Shown here piece after piece: positions 16,217 through 27,196 of a stretch of DNA of 41,124 bases. This stretch comes from CAZBDU01 sp964490725 (lineage in GTDB: Bacteria; Spirochaetota; Spirochaetia; SZUA-6; DRHE01), in contig CAZBDU010000048.1 in NCBI GenBank assembly GCA_964490725.1, positions 1 to 41,124 of the forward strand. The letters run 5' to 3'. A model generated the notes under the pieces. It was not told where the DNA came from. It worked only from the letters and a program-made list of their open reading frames with translations, and did not search any database. Position numbers and translations under genes: made by a program. The number at the start of each line of letters is the position of its first letter. Within the stretch, counting starts at the first letter, position 1.

Positions 16217-17614
16217 ATGGCGGCGAGCAAGGGGCGAATGGAATCGGACACCATGGGCGAGGTGGCGATCCCCGAATGGGCCTACTGGGGCGCCCAGACG
16301 CAGCGGGCCGTGGAGAACTTCGGCGTTTCCGACAAGCGCATCCCGCCGCTGATGGTGGAGGCCCTGGGGCTGATCAAGCGCTACGCCGCCGAGGTCAACG
16401 GGGAGCTGGGGCTGCTGCCCCGGGAGCTGGTCCGACCCATCGTGGATGCGGCCGAGGAGGTGATCGCCGGACGCTGGAGCGAGCACTTTCCCATCGACGT
16501 TTTCCAGACCGGCTCGGGCACCTCCTGGAACATGAACGCGAACGAGCTGATCGCCAACCGGGCCAACGAGATGCTCGGCCAGCCGCTGGGGCAGAAGAGG
16601 CCGGTGCATCCCAACGACCACGTCAACCGCGGGCAGTCCTCCAACGATGTCATCCCGGCGGCCATCCACATCGCCAACCGCCGGGCCGTGGAACCGCTTC
16701 TGGCGGAGCTGCAGGCGCTGCAGGGAGCCTTTGCCGGCAAGGCGCAGGAGCTGGCGAAGGTGATCAAGATCGGGCGCACCCACCTGCAGGATGCGGTGCC
16801 GATGACCGTGGGCCAGGAGCTGTCTGGCTACGCCAGCCAGATCGCCAAGGGGGTGGAGCGCCTCAGGGGCTGCCTTCCCCGCCTGGAGGAGCTGGCCCTG
16901 GGGGGCACCGCGGTGGGCACGGGCCTGAACAGCCACCCCGAGCTGGGTGCCAGGGTGATCGCGCGGATCGCCGAGCGCACCGGCCTGGCCTTCCGCCAGG
17001 CGGACAACCTCTTCGAGGCCATCTCCTGCCGCGACGCCCAGGCAGAGCTCATGGGCGCCCTGGGAACCGTGGCCGGCAGCCTCTCCAAGATCGCTCAGGA
17101 CCTGCGCCTGCTGGCCAGCGGGCCCCGGGCGGGGCTGGCGGAGATCCTGCTCCCTTCGCTCCAGCCGGGAAGCTCCATCATGCCGGGCAAGGTCAACCCG
17201 GTGATTCCGGAGATGGTGGTGCAGGCGGCGGCCTACGTGTTCGGCAAGTGCCACACCGTCAGCCTGGCCGCCGCCACCGCCCCGCTCGAGCTCAACATCA
17301 TGATGCCGCTGATCGCCTACGAGACGCTCGACGCCCTGAGCCTGGCCACCAACGTCTGCCGGGTCTTCAGACAGCGGTGCGTGAGCGGCATCCAGGCGGA
17401 TCCGCAGCGCTGCGCGGAGCTGGTGGAATGGAGCCTGGCGCTGGTGACCCCCCTGGCCATGCGCATCGGCTACGATCGCGCCGCCAGGATCGCCTACCAG
17501 GCATTCAGGGAGAAGAAGACGGTTCGCCAGGTGGTCCTGGAGGAGAAGATCCTCACGCCCGAGGAGGCGGACCGGGTGCTGGACCCGCAGCGGATGGTCG
17601 CCCCGGAGGGCTAG
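16217..17614 (+). CDS. fumC: class II fumarate hydratase
   Basis: Adds water to fumarate to give L-malate; an Fe-free homotetramer in the cytosol. At 465 residues it has the family length. The superfamily signature GSSIMPGKVNP holds the catalytic serine. GRTHLQDAVPMTVGQE carries the catalytic His, and TGSGTSWNMNANE and HPNDHVNRGQSSND are the other substrate loops. The start MAASKGRM has GGGGAGGTG just before. It follows aconitase in the same operon. About 100 bases separate it from the second aconitase, where there is a promoter candidate. Confidence 0.95.
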   Translation: MAASKGRMESDTMGEVAIPEWAYWGAQTQRAVENFGVSDKRIPPLMVEALGLIKRYAAEVNGELGLLPRELVRPIVDAAEEVIAGRWSEHFPIDVFQTGSGTSWNMNANELIANRANEMLGQPLGQKRPVHPNDHVNRGQSSNDVIPAAIHIANRRAVEPLLAELQALQGAFAGKAQELAKVIKIGRTHLQDAVPMTVGQELSGYASQIAKGVERLRGCLPRLEELALGGTAVGTGLNSHPELGARVIARIAERTGLAFRQADNLFEAISCRDAQAELMGALGTVAGSLSKIAQDLRLLASGPRAGLAEILLPSLQPGSSIMPGKVNPVIPEMVVQAAAYVFGKCHTVSLAAATAPLELNIMMPLIAYETLDALSLATNVCRVFRQRCVSGIQADPQRCAELVEWSLALVTPLAMRIGYDRAARIAYQAFREKKTVRQVVLEEKILTPEEADRVLDPQRMVAPEG

Positions 17615-17634
17615 AGGGCGGGCGGGGGGCGAAT

Positions 17635-17684
17635 TTGACTCGACAAATCGGGTACGGTAGGCTAGTAATAGGCGGACCGTCCGC
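17635..17684 (+). promoter_or_regulatory. promoter candidate plus palindrome before the second aconitase
   Basis: TTGACT (17635-17640), 17 bases, TAGGCT (17658-17663; weak -10). Just downstream, around the expected start, lies the palindrome GCGGAC-C-GTCCGC (17672-17684), a possible operator. The operon may therefore be restarted here. Confidence 0.4.
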
Positions 17685-17717
17685 TCCGGGTTCGCGGTCA
17701 CCGTCAGGGGAGCAGGG

Positions 17718-19637
17718 ATGAAGGGTACGATAGCCGAACGCATCATCAGCGAGCACGTGGTGGAGGGGAGGCTGCGGCCGGGCGAGGAGATCGGGATCAG
17801 GATCGATCAGACCCTGACGCAGGACGCCACCGGCACCATGGCCTACCTGGAGTTCGAGTCCCTGGGCATCTCCAGGGTGAAGGTGGAGCGGGCGGTGAGC
17901 TACGTGGACCACAACATCATCCAGACGGACTTCCGCAACGCCGACGACCACCGCTTTCTGCAGAGCTGCGCCTCCAGGTTCGGGGTGCTGTTCTCCATGC
18001 CCGGCAACGGCGTCTCCCACCACGTGCACCGGCAGCGCTTCGGCATTCCCGGGAAGACCCTGCTGGGCTCGGACAGCCACACCACCACCGGCGGCTGCCT
18101 GGGGATGCTGGCCATGGGCGCCGGCGGCCTGGAGGTGGCGCTGGCCATGGCGGGCCAGCCCTATTACATCAGCACGCCGAAGATCTGGGGCGTGCGCCTT
18201 TCAGGCCGGCTTTCTCCGTTTGTGTCGGGAAAGGACGTGATCCTTGAGATCCTCAGGCGTTTCACCGCCAAGGGGGGGATCGGCAAGATCATGGAGTTCT
18301 TCGGACCCGGAGTGGCGGCCCTGGAGATGGCGGACCGGGCCACCATCGCCAACATGGCCGTGGACGCGGGGCTCACCGCCGGGATCTTTCCCTCCGACGA
18401 GGTCACGCGCGGCTACCTGACCCTGAACGGCCGAGAGTCCGAATGGACGCCCCTGGCCACCGCCGAGGACGCCGAGTTCGAGGAGCTCACCGAGATCGAC
18501 CTCTCCACCGTGGAGCCCCTGGTGGCCTGCCCCAGCAACCCGGACAACGTGCGCCCCGCCAGGCAGCTTCAGCAAGTGGAGGTGCAGCAGGTGATCCTGG
18601 GCTCCTCCTGCAACGGCAGCTACCGCGACTACATGAGGGCCGCCAAGATGGTGGAAGGAAGGATGAAGCACCCCACGGTGAGCTTCGAGATAAACCCGGG
18701 CAGCCGCCAGACCCTGGAGAACGTCCTGGCCGCAGGCGGCCTGGCGATGCTCCTGGAAGCGGGGGCCCGGGTGCACGAGCCCGGCTGCCTGGGATGCATC
18801 GGTATGGGACAGGCCCCCGGTACGGGCACCAACTCCCTGCGCACCTTTCCCCGCAACTTCCAGGGCAGGAGCGGCACGAAGGACGACGCGGTGTACCTCT
18901 GCTCGCCGGAAACGGCCGCCGCCTCGGCGCTCACCGGGCGGATCACCGACCCCCGCAGCCACGGGGATCTCCCGCGGATCGACTATCCGCAGCGCTTCCG
19001 TTTCAACCCCAACTGGATGATCCAGCCGGCCCCGGAATCCGCCACGGTGGAGATCCTTCGCGGGCCGAACATCAAGCCCTTCCCGGCCTTCGAGGGGCTC
19101 CCGGAGTCCCTGGAGGGGGAGGTGCTGATCAAGGTGGGAGACCAGATCAGCACCGACATCATCATGCCGGCGGGAAGCCGCGTCCTGCCCTACCGGAGCA
19201 ACATCCCGGCCATATCGGAGTTCGTCTTCGACATTCTGGATGATGGCTTCGCCGCCCGGGCCAGGGACGCCGGCGGTGGGTTCGTGGTGGGAGGGGAGAA
19301 CTACGGGCAGGGCTCCTCCCGGGAGCACGCCGCGCTGGCGCCCCGCTACCTGGGGGTGAGGGCCAAGATCGTGAAGAGCTTCGCCCGCATTCACAAGGAC
19401 AACCTGGTGAACTTCGGCATTCTGCCGCTGGTGTTCGTCGATCCGGCCGACTACGACCGCATCGCCTCCGGCCAGAGGCTCCGCATCCCGGAGGTGCGCC
19501 GGCTCCTCGAGGCGGGCAAGGAGGAGATACCGGTGCTGGCGGGGGGGCGGGCGGTGCCGACGCGGCTCGAGGTGACCGAGCGCCAGCGACGGATACTGCT
19601 GGCGGGCGGCCGGCTCAACCTTGCCCGAAACCGCTGA
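17718..19637 (+). CDS. acn: aconitate hydratase, Aquifex/mitochondrial-like short type
   Basis: A second citrate/isocitrate isomerase, 639 residues, much shorter than AcnA. It matches the subfamily named 'putative, Aquifex type'. It reads MKGTIAERIISEH, then DQTLTQDATGTMAYLEFE, SDSHTTTGGCLGMLAMGAGGLEVA and FGPGVAALEMADRATIANM. Cluster cysteines are encoded at 18609 (GSSCNGSY) and at 18786 and 18795 (GCLGCIGMG). The C-terminal swivel domain (about residues 465-600) has DQISTDIIMPAGS and GENYGQGSSREHAAL. This subfamily is also close to homoaconitase and isopropylmalate isomerase, but its genomic place beside SDH favours aconitase. The start is ATG 17718 with AGGGGAGCAGGG upstream. Its role relative to AcnA (oxygen or iron stress, or direction) is not readable. 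Confidence 0.88.
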   Translation: MKGTIAERIISEHVVEGRLRPGEEIGIRIDQTLTQDATGTMAYLEFESLGISRVKVERAVSYVDHNIIQTDFRNADDHRFLQSCASRFGVLFSMPGNGVSHHVHRQRFGIPGKTLLGSDSHTTTGGCLGMLAMGAGGLEVALAMAGQPYYISTPKIWGVRLSGRLSPFVSGKDVILEILRRFTAKGGIGKIMEFFGPGVAALEMADRATIANMAVDAGLTAGIFPSDEVTRGYLTLNGRESEWTPLATAEDAEFEELTEIDLSTVEPLVACPSNPDNVRPARQLQQVEVQQVILGSSCNGSYRDYMRAAKMVEGRMKHPTVSFEINPGSRQTLENVLAAGGLAMLLEAGARVHEPGCLGCIGMGQAPGTGTNSLRTFPRNFQGRSGTKDDAVYLCSPETAAASALTGRITDPRSHGDLPRIDYPQRFRFNPNWMIQPAPESATVEILRGPNIKPFPAFEGLPESLEGEVLIKVGDQISTDIIMPAGSRVLPYRSNIPAISEFVFDILDDGFAARARDAGGGFVVGGENYGQGSSREHAALAPRYLGVRAKIVKSFARIHKDNLVNFGILPLVFVDPADYDRIASGQRLRIPEVRRLLEAGKEEIPVLAGGRAVPTRLEVTERQRRILLAGGRLNLARNR

Positions 19638-19728
19638 ACGCACCGCAGGGGGCCGGGGGGTGCGCCGGATCGCCCGGGGCGGCCGGGCGCGAAGGGCCGC
19701 CTTCAGACCTGCACGAGAGGAGAAGCCT

Positions 19729-21465
<1,737 letters not shown>

Positions 21466-21479
21466 GGGAGGAGAGGAAC

Positions 21480-22202
21480 GTGAAGCTCACGCTGAAGATC
21501 CAGAGGTTCGATCCCGGCAGCGACGAGAGCCCGTATTATCGCGAGTACCAGCTGGAGGCCGAGCCCACGGACCGGGTTCTGGACGCGCTCATGCACGTCA
21601 AGAGCTATATGGACGGAAGCCTGGCGCTGCGCAGGAGCTGCGCCCACGGCGTGTGCGGCTCCGACGCCATGGTGATCAACGGAAAGGAGCGCCTGGCCTG
21701 CAAGACCCTGGTGCAGGAGGTGGCGGAGAAGGACGGGGATACGGTCACCGTGGAGCCCCTCAGGCACATGAAGGTCCAGCGGGACCTGATGGTGCACCAG
21801 GGGGGCTTCTTCGATCATTACCGGGAGGTGAAGCCCTTTTTCATCAATCCCGAGCCGCCGCCGGAGAAAGAGCGGCTCCAGTCCCAGAAGGAGCGCCACG
21901 AGTTCGACGACGCCACCAGGTGCATCCTCTGCGCGGCCTGCTTTTCCGCCTGCCCGGTGCTGGATCAGACCAACCCCGAGTGGATCGGACCGGCGGCGGT
22001 GGTCCAGGCCGCTCGTTTCCTCTTCGACAGCAGGGACCGCGGCCTGCAGGAGCGCCTCCCGGCCCTGGACGCGCCGAACGGGGTGTGGGCCTGCGAGAAC
22101 CACTTCGAGTGCACCCGGGTGTGCCCGCGGGGGATCAAGGTGACCAAGCTCATCAACCTGACCAAACGCAAGATCAAGAGCCTCCGCGAGGGAACGTCAT
22201 GA
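21480..22202 (+). CDS. sdhB: succinate dehydrogenase iron-sulfur subunit
   Basis: Carries electrons from SdhA through three Fe-S clusters. The 240 residues hold the [2Fe-2S] ligands C54, C59, D62 and C74 (Cys replaced by Asp at the third, as in E. coli SdhB), the [4Fe-4S] motif CILCAACFSACPV and the 3Fe-4S/final cysteines in CTRVCPRGIKV. The start is GTG 21480 with a GGGGAGGAGAGGAA site. The stop overlaps the sucC start (ATGA), so translation is coupled. With no anchor genes here, its electron acceptor is unknown; anchors may be elsewhere, or it may use those of the second operon (inference). Confidence 0.93.
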   Translation: MKLTLKIQRFDPGSDESPYYREYQLEAEPTDRVLDALMHVKSYMDGSLALRRSCAHGVCGSDAMVINGKERLACKTLVQEVAEKDGDTVTVEPLRHMKVQRDLMVHQGGFFDHYREVKPFFINPEPPPEKERLQSQKERHEFDDATRCILCAACFSACPVLDQTNPEWIGPAAVVQAARFLFDSRDRGLQERLPALDAPNGVWACENHFECTRVCPRGIKVTKLINLTKRKIKSLREGTS

Positions 22203-23335
22203 AGATCCACGAGTACCAGGCCAGGCAGCTTCTGGCCGACTACGGCCTGCCGGTGCCGCCGGGGGAGGTGGTCCGGGACCCGGCGGCGGCGGTGGCGGCG
22301 GCCGGCCGGCTCGGCCTGCCGGTGGTGATCAAGGCCCAGGTGCTGGTGGGCGGCAGAGGCAAGGCCGGCGGGGTGAAGGTGGCGGGAAGCGAAGAGGAGG
22401 TGATGCGCTACGCCGCCGACATTCTGGCCCTCACCATCAAGGGCATCAAGGTGGAGCGGCTCCTGGTGGCCCAGGCGGTTGCCATCCAGAAGGAGTACTA
22501 CCTGGGGCTGGCCGTGGACCGCACCGGAAAGCGGATCGTCGCCATCGCCAGCGCCTCCGGGGGCGTGGAGATCGAGGAGCTGGCCGCGCGGGAGCCGGAG
22601 AAGATCGTCCAGCTTCCCATCGAGCCGCTCACCGGCCCCCAGGACAAGGAGCTTCGCGGCCCTCTGGCGGAGGTGTTCCCGGGAGCGCGGGAGGAGCAGG
22701 CCTGGCTGGCGCTCACCGCCCTGTACCGGCTGCTGCGGGAGAAGGACTGCTCGCTGGTGGAGATCAACCCCTACGCGGAGCTTCCCGGCGAGCGCCTGGT
22801 GGCCGCGGACGCCAAGATCAACTTCGACGACAACGGCGTGTTCAAGCACCCGGAGGTGGAGAAGCTGCGCAACCCCGAGGAGTACGCTCCCGGGGAGATG
22901 GAGGCCAGGCAGGCGGGGCTGTCCTTCGTCAGCCTGGACGGCGAGATCGGCTGCATCGTCAACGGTGCCGGCCTGGCCATGGCCACCATGGACCAGATCA
23001 AGCTCTTCGGCGGCACCCCTGCCAACTTTCTGGACGTGGGCGGGAGCTCCAGCCCGGAGAAGGTGCTGAAGGCCCTGGAGATCATCACGGCCAACCCCAG
23101 GGTGAAGGCCATCCTCATCAACATCTTCGGCGGCATCACCCGCTGCGACGACATCGCCCGGGGGATCGTGATCGCCCGCGACCGCATCTCCCTGACGGTT
23201 CCGCTGGTGATCCGCCTGATCGGCACCAACGAGCGCGAGGGCAGGGCCATTCTCAAGGAGGCAGGCCTTGCCGCAGCGGAGCGGATGACCGACGCCGTGC
23301 GCCGGGTGATCCAGGAGGCGGGGGGGGCAGCATGA
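22199..23335 (+). CDS. sucC: succinyl-CoA synthetase beta subunit
   Basis: Makes ATP or GTP from succinyl-CoA; beta subunit of the alpha2beta2 or alphabeta enzyme. It has 378 residues. The ATP-grasp domain starts MKIHEYQARQLLADYGLPVP and has KAQVLVGGRGKAGGVK, LVEINPYAEL and DAKINFDDN. The CoA-ligase domain has GLAMATMDQIKLFGG, NFLDVGGSSSPEK and NIFGGITRCDDIA. ATG 22199 overlaps the sdhB stop, and the sucC stop overlaps the sucD start (GCATGAGC). The nucleotide preference is not clear from sequence. Confidence 0.95.
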   Translation: MKIHEYQARQLLADYGLPVPPGEVVRDPAAAVAAAGRLGLPVVIKAQVLVGGRGKAGGVKVAGSEEEVMRYAADILALTIKGIKVERLLVAQAVAIQKEYYLGLAVDRTGKRIVAIASASGGVEIEELAAREPEKIVQLPIEPLTGPQDKELRGPLAEVFPGAREEQAWLALTALYRLLREKDCSLVEINPYAELPGERLVAADAKINFDDNGVFKHPEVEKLRNPEEYAPGEMEARQAGLSFVSLDGEIGCIVNGAGLAMATMDQIKLFGGTPANFLDVGGSSSPEKVLKALEIITANPRVKAILINIFGGITRCDDIARGIVIARDRISLTVPLVIRLIGTNEREGRAILKEAGLAAAERMTDAVRRVIQEAGGAA

Positions 23336-24210
23336 GCATTCTGATCGACAAGAACACCCGGGTCATCGTGCAGGGCATCACCGGCAGGGACGGCTCCTTC
23401 CATACCGCCTCGATGCTGGAGTACGGGACGAAGGTGGTGGGCGGGGTCACCCCGGGCAAGAGCGGCGAGACGGTGCACGGGCTGCCGGTGTTCGACTCCG
23501 TGCGCGAGGCGGTGAAGAAGACCGGAGCCGACGCCTCGGTGATCTTCGTGCCCGCCCGCTTTGCCAGCGCCGCCCTGCGGGAAGCGGCGGACGGCGGCGT
23601 GCGGCTGATCGCCTGCATCACCGAGGGAATCCCGGTGCTGGAGATGCTGGACAACTGCCACTACATCCGCTCCAGGGGGGCGCGCCTGATCGGGCCGAAC
23701 TGCCCGGGGCTGATCAGCCCGGGCAAGAGCAAGGTGGGAATCATGCCGGGCCGCATACACCGCGAGGGCTCGGTGGGTGTGATCTCACGCAGCGGCACCC
23801 TGACCTACGAGGTGGTGTACAATCTCACGGAGAGCGGGCTGGGGCAGTCCACCTGCGTGGGCATCGGAGGGGATCCCGTGATCGGCACCGGCTATCTGGA
23901 CCTGCTGCCTCTCTTCGAGTCCGACCCCGAGACCCGGGCGGTGGTGATCATCGGTGAGATAGGCGGCGAGGAGGAGGAGCGGGCGGCGGAGCTGATCGCC
24001 CGCTCCATCACCAAGCCGGTGGTGGCCTTCATCTCGGGACGCACGGCACCTCCGGGAAAGCGGATGGGGCATGCCGGCGCCATCGTCTCCGGCGGCCGGG
24101 GCACCGCGGAGGCCAAGGTGAAGGCCTTCACGGAGGCGGGGGTGCCCGTGGCGGACCGTCCGGATCAGATTCCGGAGCTCCTGGAGAGCCGGCTCGGGGG
24201 AACCGCATAG
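23332..24210 (+). CDS. sucD: succinyl-CoA synthetase alpha subunit
   Basis: Binds CoA and carries the phosphohistidine during succinyl-CoA to succinate conversion. The 292 residues have the Rossmann CoA site VQGITGRDGSFHT, CITEGIPVLEM, GPNCPGLISPG, SRSGTLTYEV and the active-site loop GKRMGHAGAI, with the phosphorylated His near residue 245. It overlaps sucC by four bases and is followed by sucA 15 bases downstream. The AGGAGGT ribosome site for sucA lies right after its stop codon. Confidence 0.95.
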   Translation: MSILIDKNTRVIVQGITGRDGSFHTASMLEYGTKVVGGVTPGKSGETVHGLPVFDSVREAVKKTGADASVIFVPARFASAALREAADGGVRLIACITEGIPVLEMLDNCHYIRSRGARLIGPNCPGLISPGKSKVGIMPGRIHREGSVGVISRSGTLTYEVVYNLTESGLGQSTCVGIGGDPVIGTGYLDLLPLFESDPETRAVVIIGEIGGEEEERAAELIARSITKPVVAFISGRTAPPGKRMGHAGAIVSGGRGTAEAKVKAFTEAGVPVADRPDQIPELLESRLGGTA

Positions 24211-24225
24211 GAGGTGTTCGAAGAC

Positions 24226-27150
24226 ATGAGGCGCGCGGAAATCCCGGCTCTGGCGAGCCCGGAGTACCTGGAGGCCCTGTACCAGGAGTGGCGGCGTGAC
24301 CCCGGGGCGGTGGACCCGCGGTGGGCGGAGTGGTTTCGGGACCTGCCCGCCGACGCGGAGACCGCAGGCGCGACAGCCGCCCCGGAGGTGCGGGCCGCGC
24401 TGGAGGCTCCCCCCGCGGAGGCCGACGCGGAGACCGCCTTCAAGCAAGGGCGGCTGAACGCCCTGCTGTGGGCGTTCCGGGACGTGGGCTATTTCTACGC
24501 CCACCTCAACCCGCTGATGGACGAGCATGATCCGGCCCAGAACTACCGCTATCCCCGGGCCAGGGGCGCCTACGAGCAGCTGTCCCTGGAGCGCTTCGGC
24601 CTCTCCCCCGCGGACCTGCAGACGGTCTTCTCCGCCGGGCGCTACATGCAGCCGCGACGGGCGCCGCTGCCGGAGATCCTGGAGGCGTTCAGGCAGACGT
24701 ACTGCTCCCATGTGGGGACGGAGTACCTGCACATCCAGAACAAGCCCATCCGCTACTGGCTGATGCGGCGGATGGAGTCCACCCGCAACCGCCTGGAGCT
24801 CTCCCGGGAGCAGAAGCGCATCATCCTGAAGGATCTGCTGCAGTCCGAGGAGTTCGAGCACTTTCTGCACAAGACCTTCATCGGGCAGAAGCGCTTCAGC
24901 CTGGAAGGGGCGGAGGCGGTCATTCCGGCCCTGCACTTCCTGGCCGACCAGTGCAGCCGCAGGGGCATCGAGCAGGTGGTGCTGGGCACCACCCACCGCG
25001 GCCGTCTGACGATCCTGCACCTCATCCAGTCCAAGCCCGCCGCGGAGATCTTCACGGAGTTCCAGGGCATCGATGAGCCGGAGATGTACGGCGGCAGCGG
25101 GGACGTGAAGTACCACCTGGGCTGCTCCACGGACCACCGCCACGACGACGGCAGCGCCGTACACATCGCCATGGTCTCCAACCCCAGCCATCTGGAGTCC
25201 GTGGACGCGGTGGTGGAGGGCAAGGCCCGGGGCGTGCAGGACAAGATGGGCTTCATCCGCGGCACCAAGAAGGTGCTGCCGGTGATCCTGCACGGCGACG
25301 CCGCCTTCAGCGGTCAGGGCGTGGTGGCGGAGAACTTCAACCTCTCGCAGCTGCGGGGCTACGAGACCGGCGGCACGGTTCACATCGTCATCAACAACCA
25401 GATCGGTTTCACCGCCTCCATGAAGAACTCCCGCTCCACCTTCTTCCCCACGGATTTCGCCAAGGCCACCTCGGTTCCCGTGTTCCACGTGAACGGAGAC
25501 GACCCGGAGGCGGTGGTCCACACCGTGGACCTGGCGCTGGAGTTCCGCCAGAAGTTCGGAGAGGATGCGGTGATCGACATCGTCTGCTTCCGCCGCCACG
25601 GCCACAACGAGGGCGACGACCCCTCCTTCACGAACCCCAGGATGTACAAGGCTATCGACCGCCACCCCGGGGTGCCCACCCTCTACGCCCGCTCCTGCGC
25701 CTCCTCCGGCGTGATGAGCCGGGAGGAGCAGCAGGAGTTCCGCCAGACCTACGCCGCGGAGTTGAAAGAGGCGCTGCAGGCTGCGCGGGAGAACCCCCCG
25801 GAGCCCAGCATCAAGCCCTTTCAGGGGGAGGACTGGCAGGGACTGACCGGCGGCTACTCCCACGAGCCCGTGCGGACGGGGGTGGAGCGAGGTCGCCTGG
25901 AGCACATCGCCGAACGCCTGACCGCCGTGCCTGCGGGCTTCAACGTGCATCGCAAGCTGGAGCGCATCCTCAAGGGCAAGGCGGAGCGGTTGGCGAAGGA
26001 CGGTCTTCTGGACTGGGCGTTCGCCGAGAGCCTGGCCTTCGGCAGCCTCCTGCTGGAGGGCGTTCCGGTGCGCCTGAGCGGCCAGGACTGCGAGCGCGGC
26101 ACCTTCAGCCAGCGCCACGCCACCTGGTGGGACACGGAGACCGAGGAGCCTGTCCCCTACACGCCCCTCAACAACCTGGCAGACGGCCAGGCCCTGTTCC
26201 ACGTCTACAACAGCCCGCTGTCGGAGTACTCCATCCTCGGCTTCGAGTACGGCTTCTCCCTGAGCCGGCCCCGCTGGCTTACGATCTGGGAGGCCCAGTT
26301 CGGGGACTTCGCCAACGGCGCCCAGGTGGTGATCGACAACTTCATCGCCGCCGCCGAGCGCAAGTGGCAGCGCTACAGCGGGCTGGTGCTGCTGCTGCCC
26401 CATGGCTACGAGGGGCAGGGGCCGGAGCACTCCAGCGCCCATCTGGAGCGCTACCTGCAGCTGTGCGGGGAGGAGAACATCCAGGTCTGCAACGCCACCA
26501 CCCCGGCGCAGTACTTTCACCTGCTGCGCCGGCAGATGCATCGCGACTTCCGCAAGCCCCTGGTGGTGATGACCCCCAAGAGCCTGCTGCGCCACCCCCT
26601 GGCGCTCTCGCGGCTGGAGGAGCTCACCAGGGGGCACTTCCTGGAGGTGCTTGACGAGCCGGCCGGCTGGCCAGGCGGGGAGGCGGGGAACGGGTCCGCG
26701 AAGGCAGCCGCCGGACCGCCGGACCCGCAGCAGGTCCGCCGCCTGATCCTCTGCAGCGGGAAGATCTACTACGAGCTGTGGGAGAAGCGCCGGGAGCTTC
26801 AGCGCTGGGACACCGCCCTGGTGCGGATGGAGCAGCTCTATCCCTTTCCGCGGGAGCAGCTGGCGGGAGTGCTGGAGCGCTACCCCGGGGTGAAGGAGCA
26901 CCTCTGGGCGCAGGAGGAGCCGGAGAATCGCGGTGCGCTCACCTTCATGCGCCTGCAGACGGCCAGGGAGTTCCCCTCCTTGGAGCTGAAGTGGGTCTCC
27001 CGGCCCGCGAGCGCCAGCCCGGCCACCGGGTCCCACAGGCAGCACGAGGCGGAGCAGCGGACCCTGGCGGAGCGGGCCTTCGGCCGGGAGGTCTCCCCGG
27101 AGAGCGCGCCGGGGCACCCGGAGAAGCGGAAGAAGGAGCCGGTGGCCTGA
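24226..27150 (+). CDS. sucA: 2-oxoglutarate dehydrogenase E1 component
   Basis: Thiamine-diphosphate enzyme that decarboxylates 2-oxoglutarate and passes the succinyl group to E2. It has 974 residues. The N-terminal E2-binding segment has YLEALYQEWRRDPGAVDPRW. ThDP and active-site motifs are GTTHRGRLTILH, GDVKYHLGC, LHGDAAFSGQGV and NNQIGFTAS; the transketolase-like half has FGSLLLEGVPVRLSGQDC, FEYGFSLSRP and LLPHGYEGQGPEHSS. The frame opens at GTG 24214, but AGGAGGT at 24209-24215 suits ATG 24226, which also gives the family-like start MRRAEI. It is followed by sucB after 46 bases. No E3 (lpd) gene is in the window. Confidence 0.95.
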   Translation: MRRAEIPALASPEYLEALYQEWRRDPGAVDPRWAEWFRDLPADAETAGATAAPEVRAALEAPPAEADAETAFKQGRLNALLWAFRDVGYFYAHLNPLMDEHDPAQNYRYPRARGAYEQLSLERFGLSPADLQTVFSAGRYMQPRRAPLPEILEAFRQTYCSHVGTEYLHIQNKPIRYWLMRRMESTRNRLELSREQKRIILKDLLQSEEFEHFLHKTFIGQKRFSLEGAEAVIPALHFLADQCSRRGIEQVVLGTTHRGRLTILHLIQSKPAAEIFTEFQGIDEPEMYGGSGDVKYHLGCSTDHRHDDGSAVHIAMVSNPSHLESVDAVVEGKARGVQDKMGFIRGTKKVLPVILHGDAAFSGQGVVAENFNLSQLRGYETGGTVHIVINNQIGFTASMKNSRSTFFPTDFAKATSVPVFHVNGDDPEAVVHTVDLALEFRQKFGEDAVIDIVCFRRHGHNEGDDPSFTNPRMYKAIDRHPGVPTLYARSCASSGVMSREEQQEFRQTYAAELKEALQAARENPPEPSIKPFQGEDWQGLTGGYSHEPVRTGVERGRLEHIAERLTAVPAGFNVHRKLERILKGKAERLAKDGLLDWAFAESLAFGSLLLEGVPVRLSGQDCERGTFSQRHATWWDTETEEPVPYTPLNNLADGQALFHVYNSPLSEYSILGFEYGFSLSRPRWLTIWEAQFGDFANGAQVVIDNFIAAAERKWQRYSGLVLLLPHGYEGQGPEHSSAHLERYLQLCGEENIQVCNATTPAQYFHLLRRQMHRDFRKPLVVMTPKSLLRHPLALSRLEELTRGHFLEVLDEPAGWPGGEAGNGSAKAAAGPPDPQQVRRLILCSGKIYYELWEKRRELQRWDTALVRMEQLYPFPREQLAGVLERYPGVKEHLWAQEEPENRGALTFMRLQTAREFPSLELKWVSRPASASPATGSHRQHEAEQRTLAERAFGREVSPESAPGHPEKRKKEPVA

Positions 27151-27196
27151 AGGTTTGCAGGCTGAGGGCGGCCTGAAGCGCAGCGAAGGAGAGAGG

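Noticed and set aside
14174..17746. A 1190-codon open frame on the minus strand
   Set aside because: It lies antisense to acnA and fumC, and its residues are Leu/His/Arg/Gly-rich with no motif. It is a side effect of high GC in the coding strand.
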